Part shown: positions 59,628 to 64,000 of the stretch, piece after piece
Numbering within the stretch: the stretch's first letter is position 1
Layout: each line of letters begins with the position of its first letter
NCBI RefSeq assembly: GCF_039538765.1
Contig: NZ_BAABCJ010000006.1
Coordinates: 186,001 to 250,000 of the forward strand
From: Zhihengliuella alba
GTDB taxonomy: Bacteria; Actinomycetota; Actinomycetes; Actinomycetales; Micrococcaceae
Reading direction: 5' to 3'
Length of the DNA stretch: 64,000 nt
Position numbers and translations under genes: made by a program
Notes under the pieces: generated by a model
Seen by the model: only the letters and a program-made list of their open reading frames with translations
Told to the model about the DNA's origin: nothing
Database searches by the model: none

Positions 59628-60215
59628 TCAGGTTCCGCCGTCGCTGGGGAAACCGCTACTCAGCGGGCGTTCCACGCCGCCCCGCGGGGCCGGCTCCCCG
59701 GCCCGCTCCAGCTCGAGGATCATGCGCGTGTTGCCGAGCGTGTTCTGCTTGACCCGGGCCAGGTCCAGGAACTCGGCGACGCCGTCGTCCGTGGACCGCA
59801 GGAGCTCGGAGTAGACCTCGGGGTCGACGGCGGTCTGGTCCGCCATGACCTCGAAGCCGCCGCGCTCGAAGAACTCGACCTCGAACGTCAGGCAGAAGAC
59901 GCGGCGGACGCCGAGGTCGCGGGCCCGCTCCAGCAGCCGGTCCAGCAGCGCCTTGCCGACGCCGCGGCCGCGCCACTGGGCGCTCGTGGCCAGGGTCCGG
60001 ACCTCGGCGATGTCCTCCCACATCACGTGGACGGCACCGCACCCGATGACGTTCCCGTCGGAGTCCTCGGCGACCGTGAACTCCTGGAGGGACTCGTAGT
60101 AGGCGACGGCCTCCTTCTCGAGCAGGATCCGCTCCTCCGCGAGCGGTCGCACCAGCCGCCGGATCGCGGCGACGTCGCTGGTGCGTGCGGGACGGAGGTG
60201 GAAGGCATCGCTCAT
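59628..60215 (-). CDS. GNAT acetyltransferase, probable amino-acid N-acetyltransferase
   Basis: The 195-residue protein has a full GNAT fold. The acetyl-CoA loop is RTLATSAQWRGRGVGKALLDRLLERA near residue 73. FCLTFEVEFFERGGFEVM follows and is typical of stand-alone actinobacterial N-acetylglutamate synthases (Rv2747-like). It may start arginine synthesis from glutamate. The C-terminal 25 residues look disordered. It stands alone between two terminators. Confidence 0.8.
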   Translation of the reverse strand: MSDAFHLRPARTSDVAAIRRLVRPLAEERILLEKEAVAYYESLQEFTVAEDSDGNVIGCGAVHVMWEDIAEVRTLATSAQWRGRGVGKALLDRLLERARDLGVRRVFCLTFEVEFFERGGFEVMADQTAVDPEVYSELLRSTDDGVAEFLDLARVKQNTLGNTRMILELERAGEPAPRGGVERPLSSGFPSDGGT

Positions 60216-60297
60216 GGATCCATCCTAGGTTCGCCCCCGCTCCTCCGGCGCGTGGATGACGCCCGGCAGGCGGCACGAGTCAGGGGGTGGGACGACG

Positions 60298-60333
60298 GAC
60301 GCCCCGCCGCGCTGTGAAGCGCGACGGGGCGTC
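60298..60333. terminator. Terminator hairpin after clpC
   Basis: A 15-bp stem (60298-60312 with 60319-60333, one mismatch) with loop TGTGAA lies 19 nt after the clpC stop on the minus strand. Confidence 0.8.
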
Positions 60334-60351
60334 GATCCGGTGCGGGCCCGG

Positions 60352-62892
60352 TCAGCTCGCGTGCGTGTCGGCCTCGCCCGACTCGAGGGCCGCGTGGACG
60401 GGCTCGCCCTCGATCTCCTCCGGCGTGTCGTGTCCGGTGAAGGTGAACTTCGCGGCCTCGCCCTCGCCCTCGACGTCCACGACGATCGTCTGGCCGGACT
60501 CGATCTCGCCGAAGAGGATCTTCTCGGAGAGCTGGTCCTCGACCTCGCGCTGGATGGTGCGGCGCAGCGGCCGGGCACCCATCGAGGCGTCGTAGCCGCG
60601 GGTCGCCAGCAACGACTTGGCCTCCGGCGTGACCTGGACGTGCATGCCCCGCTCCACCATGCGCGACTCCAGCCGCGCGACGAAGAGGTCGACGATCTTC
60701 ACGATCTCCGCCTCGCTCAGCTGCGGGAAGACGACGACGTCGTCGACGCGGTTCAGGAACTCCGGCCGGAAGTGCTGGCGCAGCTCCTCCTGGACCTTCG
60801 CCTGCATCCGGTCGTAGTTCGTTCGCACGTCGGTGGTGGACTGGAAGCCGGTCATGACGCCCTTGGAGATGTCGCGGGTTCCGAGGTTGGTGGTCATGAT
60901 GATCACGGTGTTCTTGAAGTCCACGACGCGGCCCTGGGAGTCGGTCAGGCGGCCGTCCTCGAGGATCTGCAGCAGCGAGTTGAAGAGGTCGGCGTGGGCC
61001 TTCTCCACCTCGTCGAACAGGACCACCGAGAACGGACGGCGGCGGACCTTCTCCGTGAGCTGGCCGCCCTCCTCGTAGCCGACGTACCCCGGAGGGGCAC
61101 CGAACAGCCGCGAGACCGTGTGCTTCTCCTGGTACTCGGACATGTCGAGGGTGACGAGGGCGTCCTCCTCGCCGAAGAGGAATTCGGCGAGCGCCTTGGC
61201 CAGCTCGGTCTTGCCGACGCCCGTGGGGCCGGCGAAGATGAACGAGCCCGTGGGACGGTTCGGGTCCTTGAGCCCGGCGCGCGTGCGGCGGATCGCCCGC
61301 GAGATGGCCTTGATGGCCTGGTCCTGCCCGATGACGCGCTGGTGCAGGGCCTCCTCCATGTTGAGCAGGCGCGAGGACTCCTCCTCCGTCAGCTTCACGA
61401 CCGGGATGCCGGTGGAGTTCGCCAGGACCTCGGCGATGAGCTCCTCGGTCACCTCGGCGATCTCGTCCATGTCGCCGTTCTTCCAGGCGGCTTCCTTCGC
61501 GTTGCGCTCCTCCTGGAGCTTCTGCTCCTTGTCGCGCAGCGCGGCGGCGCCCTCGAAGTCCTGCGCGTCGATCGCGGCTTCCTTCTCGCGGCGGACGTTG
61601 GAGATCTCCTCGTCCATCTGCTTCAGCTCCGGCGGAGCCGTCATGCGCTGGATGCGCAGGCGGGCACCGGCCTCGTCGATCAAGTCGACGGCCTTGTCCG
61701 GCAGGAACCGGTCGGAGATGTAGCGGTGGGCGAGGCTCGAGGCCGCCTGGAGGGCCTCGTCCGTGATCGAGACACGGTGGTGCGCCTCGTAGCGGTCGCG
61801 CAGGCCGCGCAGGATCTGCGTGGTGAGCTCGACGCTCGGCTCCGCGACCTGGATCGGCTGGAAGCGACGCTCCAGGGCGGCGTCCTTCTCGATGTGCTTG
61901 CGGTACTCGTCGAGCGTCGTGGCGCCGATGGTCTGCAGCTCGCCACGGGCGAGCATCGGCTTCAGGATGCTGGCCGCGTCGATCGCGCCCTCGGCCGCGC
62001 CCGCCCCGACGAGCGTGTGGATCTCGTCGATGAAGAGGATGATGTCGCCGCGCGTCCGGATCTCCTTGAGGACCTTCTTCAGGCGTTCCTCGAAGTCGCC
62101 GCGGTACCGGGAGCCGGCCACGAGCGAGCCGAGGTCCAGGGTGTAGAGCTGCTTGTCCTTGATGGTCTCCGGGACGTCCCCGCGGACGATCGACTGGGCG
62201 AGGCCCTCGACGACAGCGGTCTTGCCGACGCCGGGCTCGCCGATGAGGACCGGGTTGTTCTTGGTGCGGCGCGAGAGGACCTGCATGACGCGTTCCATCT
62301 CGTGCTCGCGGCCGATGACCGGGTCCAGCTTGCCCTCGCGCGCGGCGGTGGTCAGGTTCCGGCCGAACTGGTCCAGCACGGCCGAGCCGGCGGGTGTGCC
62401 CTCCTGCGGACCGCTGCTGGCGCCGACGCCGGCGCCGGCGGACTCCTTGCCGCCCTGGTAGCCCGAGAGCAGCTGGATGACCTGCTGCCGGACGCGGGAG
62501 AGGTCCGCGCCGAGCTTGACCAGGACCTGCGCCGCCACGCCCTCGCCCTCGCGGATGAGACCGAGCAGGATGTGCTCGGTCCCGATGTAGTTGTGGCCGA
62601 GCTGCAGCGCCTCGCGCAGGGACAGCTCCAGCACCTTCTTGGCGCGCGGGGTGAAGGGGATGTGCCCCGAGGGCGCGTTCTGGCCCTGCCCGATGATCTC
62701 CTGGACCTGCTCGCGCACGGCACCCAGCGAGATGTTCAGCGACTCGAGCGCCTTCGCGGCGACGCCCTCGCCCTCGTGGATGAGCCCGAGCAGGATGTGC
62801 TCGGTCCCGATGTAGTTGTGGTTGAGCATGCGCGCCTCTTCTTGGGCGAGCACAACCACTCGACGGGCTCGGTCTGTGAATCTCTCGAACAT
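60352..62892 (-). CDS. clpC: ClpC, Hsp100 unfoldase of the Clp protease
   Basis: The 846-residue protein has two Clp-N repeats (each with NYIGTEHILLGLI, at about residues 26 and 101). The first AAA module has Walker A GEPGVGKT, and a UVR-type middle region follows. The second AAA module has GPTGVGKTE and the sensor region GARPLRRTIQREVEDQLSEKIL. It unfolds substrates for ClpP proteolysis. AGGAGTG lies before the ATG at 62892. Its leader holds an inverted repeat (62913-62938). Confidence 0.98.
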   Translation of the reverse strand: MFERFTDRARRVVVLAQEEARMLNHNYIGTEHILLGLIHEGEGVAAKALESLNISLGAVREQVQEIIGQGQNAPSGHIPFTPRAKKVLELSLREALQLGHNYIGTEHILLGLIREGEGVAAQVLVKLGADLSRVRQQVIQLLSGYQGGKESAGAGVGASSGPQEGTPAGSAVLDQFGRNLTTAAREGKLDPVIGREHEMERVMQVLSRRTKNNPVLIGEPGVGKTAVVEGLAQSIVRGDVPETIKDKQLYTLDLGSLVAGSRYRGDFEERLKKVLKEIRTRGDIILFIDEIHTLVGAGAAEGAIDAASILKPMLARGELQTIGATTLDEYRKHIEKDAALERRFQPIQVAEPSVELTTQILRGLRDRYEAHHRVSITDEALQAASSLAHRYISDRFLPDKAVDLIDEAGARLRIQRMTAPPELKQMDEEISNVRREKEAAIDAQDFEGAAALRDKEQKLQEERNAKEAAWKNGDMDEIAEVTEELIAEVLANSTGIPVVKLTEEESSRLLNMEEALHQRVIGQDQAIKAISRAIRRTRAGLKDPNRPTGSFIFAGPTGVGKTELAKALAEFLFGEEDALVTLDMSEYQEKHTVSRLFGAPPGYVGYEEGGQLTEKVRRRPFSVVLFDEVEKAHADLFNSLLQILEDGRLTDSQGRVVDFKNTVIIMTTNLGTRDISKGVMTGFQSTTDVRTNYDRMQAKVQEELRQHFRPEFLNRVDDVVVFPQLSEAEIVKIVDLFVARLESRMVERGMHVQVTPEAKSLLATRGYDASMGARPLRRTIQREVEDQLSEKILFGEIESGQTIVVDVEGEGEAAKFTFTGHDTPEEIEGEPVHAALESGEADTHAS

Positions 62893-62912
62893 AGCGGCAC
62901 ACTCCTAGCTGA

Positions 62913-62938
62913 TGCGTAGCGTTATTCGATGCTACGCA
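62913..62938. promoter_or_regulatory. Inverted repeat in the clpC leader
   Basis: TGCGTAGC (62913-62920) and GCTACGCA (62931-62938) form perfect 8-bp arms with a 10-nt spacer. It may be an operator or an RNA hairpin. A GTTCGCC half-site recalling ClgR boxes lies at 62962-62968. Confidence 0.45.
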
Positions 62939-62988
62939 CTGACGTACGGCCTGTGGGCGGTGTTCGCCCAAGGGATAACAAGCAGAGA

Positions 62989-63059
62989 GCGACGCCCGCA
63001 CCGGAATCGGTACGGGCGTCGCCCTGTGCAGCGGAGGGAGCCGGCGCGGACCGGCTCCC
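62989..63059. terminator. Two hairpins after lsr2
   Basis: GCGACGCCCG (62989-62998) pairs with CGGGCGTCGC (63013-63022) and the stem continues as ACCG-GAAT-CGGT. A second stem GGGAGCCGG (63036-63044) with CCGGCTCCC (63051-63059) lies nearer the lsr2 stop. They separate lsr2 from clpC. Confidence 0.8.
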
Positions 63060-63098
63060 GGGGGTCGGACAGGCGTCCTGCTGCTGACCCTGCGCGCC

Positions 63099-63437
63099 CT
63101 ACTGGGCGGCGCGGTAGGCCTCGATCACGCTGGCCTGGATGCGGCCGCGTGCGCTCACCTCGTACCCGTTCTGCTTGGCCCATTCGCGGATCGCTGCCGT
63201 CTCGCCCTTCGACCCGCCGGAGCGGGACGACGACGACGAGCCGGTGCTGCGGCCGCGGCCGCCGGTCACCCGGGTGCCGGCATCCACATAGCGCTTCAGC
63301 GATTCGCGCAGCTCGTTCGCATTCGTCTCGCTGAGGTCGATTTCGTACTGAACGCCGTCCAGAGCGAATTTCACGGATTCGTCGGCCTTGGAGCCATCGA
63401 GATCGTCGATGAGGGTTACTTCTACTTTGCGTGCCAT
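63099..63437 (-). CDS. lsr2: Lsr2 nucleoid-associated protein
   Basis: The 112-residue protein begins ARKVEVTLIDDLDGSKADESVKFALDGVQYEIDLS, the Lsr2 dimerisation domain. It ends with the DNA-binding part IREWAKQNGYEVSARGRI, whose RGR clamp enters the minor groove of AT-rich DNA. A Ser/Gly/Arg-rich linker joins them. It bridges DNA and silences AT-rich genes. The start is placed at ATG 63437; ATGs at 63443 and 63446 (GAGGTGA upstream of the latter) are possible. Confidence 0.95.
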   Translation of the reverse strand: MARKVEVTLIDDLDGSKADESVKFALDGVQYEIDLSETNANELRESLKRYVDAGTRVTGGRGRSTGSSSSSRSGGSKGETAAIREWAKQNGYEVSARGRIQASVIEAYRAAQ

Positions 63438-63493
63438 AGCCATCATCCTAATCACCTCAATGGCAATGACGCCACGCACGAAACTGGGAAATC

Positions 63494-63511
63494 ACTCAAG
63501 ACGCACTCAAG
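63494..63511. promoter_or_regulatory. ACTCAAG direct repeat upstream of lsr2
   Basis: ACTCAAG occurs at 63494-63500 and 63505-63511, an 11-bp period. The heptamer equals one half of the HAIR box bound by HspR, but here the halves are direct, not inverted. It lies about 50-75 nt before lsr2. Confidence 0.35.
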
Positions 63512-63525
63512 TCGTCTGAGGCGAT

Positions 63526-63708
63526 CTACTTCCCCTCGTCTCCCCTGACCTCTTCCGAAACATTCGTTCCCGAAATAGGCTCCGTGCGGCGCTCGGCCTC
63601 CGCCTCGGCGAGACGCTCATTCCGGTCCACCCGGAACAGGGCGCGAATGACGAACCAGAAGATCAGGGCAACCACGATGGTCGGCAGCAATACCTGCACG
63701 TATTCCAT
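63526..63708 (-). CDS. Small single-span membrane protein
   Basis: The 60-residue protein has one hydrophobic segment (VQVLLPTIVVALIFWFVIRALF, about residues 4-25). A basic then acidic hydrophilic tail (RNERLAEAEAERRTEP) follows, probably cytoplasmic. GGAGG inside the end of lysS serves as its ribosome site, and only 2 bp separate the genes. It is not assigned to a family. The position between lysS and lsr2 makes co-transcription likely. Confidence 0.75.
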   Translation of the reverse strand: MEYVQVLLPTIVVALIFWFVIRALFRVDRNERLAEAEAERRTEPISGTNVSEEVRGDEGK

Positions 63709-63710
63709 AA

Positions 63711-64000
63711 TTATGCCTCCGGCTTGAGCAATGGAAAGAGGATGGTCTCTCGAATACCGGCATTCGTGAACAGCATCACCAGCCGGTCCACGCCGAGTCC
63801 GATTCCGCCCATCGGCGGGGCGCCGTACTCGAGTGCACGGAGGAAGTCCTCGTCCAGCTGCATGGCCTCGTCATCGCCGCCGGCGGCGAGCCGCGACTGC
63901 TCCACGAGGCGTTCACGCTGGATGACCGGGTCGATGAGCTCGGAGAAGGCGGTGCCGCGCTCCATGCCGCCGATGATGAGGTCCCAGGCCTCGATGACGC
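63711..64000 (-). CDS. lysS: Lysyl-tRNA synthetase (class II), C-terminal part
   Basis: About 96 C-terminal residues are present; the gene runs off the right edge. AWDLIIGGMERGTAFSELIDPVIQRERL and the class II motif 3 GGIGLGVDRLVMLFTNAGIRETILFPLLKP are clear. It charges tRNA-Lys. The ending LLKPEA is usual for actinobacterial LysS. Confidence 0.95.
   Translation of the reverse strand, partial: VIEAWDLIIGGMERGTAFSELIDPVIQRERLVEQSRLAAGGDDEAMQLDEDFLRALEYGAPPMGGIGLGVDRLVMLFTNAGIRETILFPLLKPEA

Noticed and set aside
60256..62919. Very long plus-strand frame opposite clpC
   Set aside because: It mirrors clpC codon positions and has Leu/Asp/Val-rich shadow composition.

Overview
The window is about 64 kb of very GC-rich DNA with dense operons, frequent 1-8 bp gene overlaps and many GTG starts. 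Lsr2, DisA, a mycothiol-type ArsC, a ferredoxin-type sulfite reductase with FprA, and a ClpC of actinobacterial type all point to an Actinomycetota genome. Close resemblance to Arthrobacter dimethylglycine oxidase suggests Micrococcales/Micrococcaceae, but the species cannot be fixed from the sequence alone. No rRNA, tRNA, CRISPR array, prophage or insertion sequence was recognised. This looks like chromosomal metabolic DNA.

Layout. (1) 1-486: the 3' end of a PiT-type phosphate permease. (2) 533-11787, minus strand: a sulfate-assimilation run. Read 5' to 3' it is sirohydrochlorin chelatase, sulfite reductase, APS reductase (cysH), cysD, cysN, an SsuABC-like transporter, cobA and fprA. It takes sulfate to sulfide and also makes the siroheme the reductase needs. 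(3) 12019-18445, plus strand: a SAM riboswitch followed by metF, metE, metY and metB, which turn sulfide and C1 units into methionine. (4) 18584-22737, minus strand: pstSCAB with a PHO box. (5) 22914-31030: FUSC membrane protein, radA, disA, an exported hypothetical, mutY, an APC permease and a double-HTH Lrp/AsnC regulator. (6) 30959-38258: a divergent amidase and a five-gene operon (two membrane proteins, M20 hydrolase, class III CoA transferase, AccD3-like carboxyltransferase). Its substrate is unknown and it is the best candidate here for an undescribed pathway. (7) 38946-42942: an arsenic island with arsR-arsC1 facing a flavoprotein, acr3 and a second arsC. Four matching 16-bp operator-like sites lie in its two promoter regions. 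(8) 43028-59180: a nearly complete glycine betaine catabolic region in two divergently regulated blocks. GbcAB makes dimethylglycine, dimethylglycine oxidase makes sarcosine, SoxBDAG makes glycine, GlyA makes serine and SdaA makes pyruvate. PurU recycles the formyl-folate. A LysR and a GntR regulator flank the blocks. (9) 59319-64000: a small repeat protein, a GNAT enzyme, clpC, lsr2, a small membrane protein and the 3' end of lysS.

Convergent gene pairs are mostly separated by strong hairpins. Several genes carry a -10-like hexamer exactly 6 nt before the start codon, which suggests leaderless transcripts. One ambiguous base (N, 43008) sits inside a terminator hairpin. All functional statements rest on reading translated sequence and recalled family features; no database search was run.
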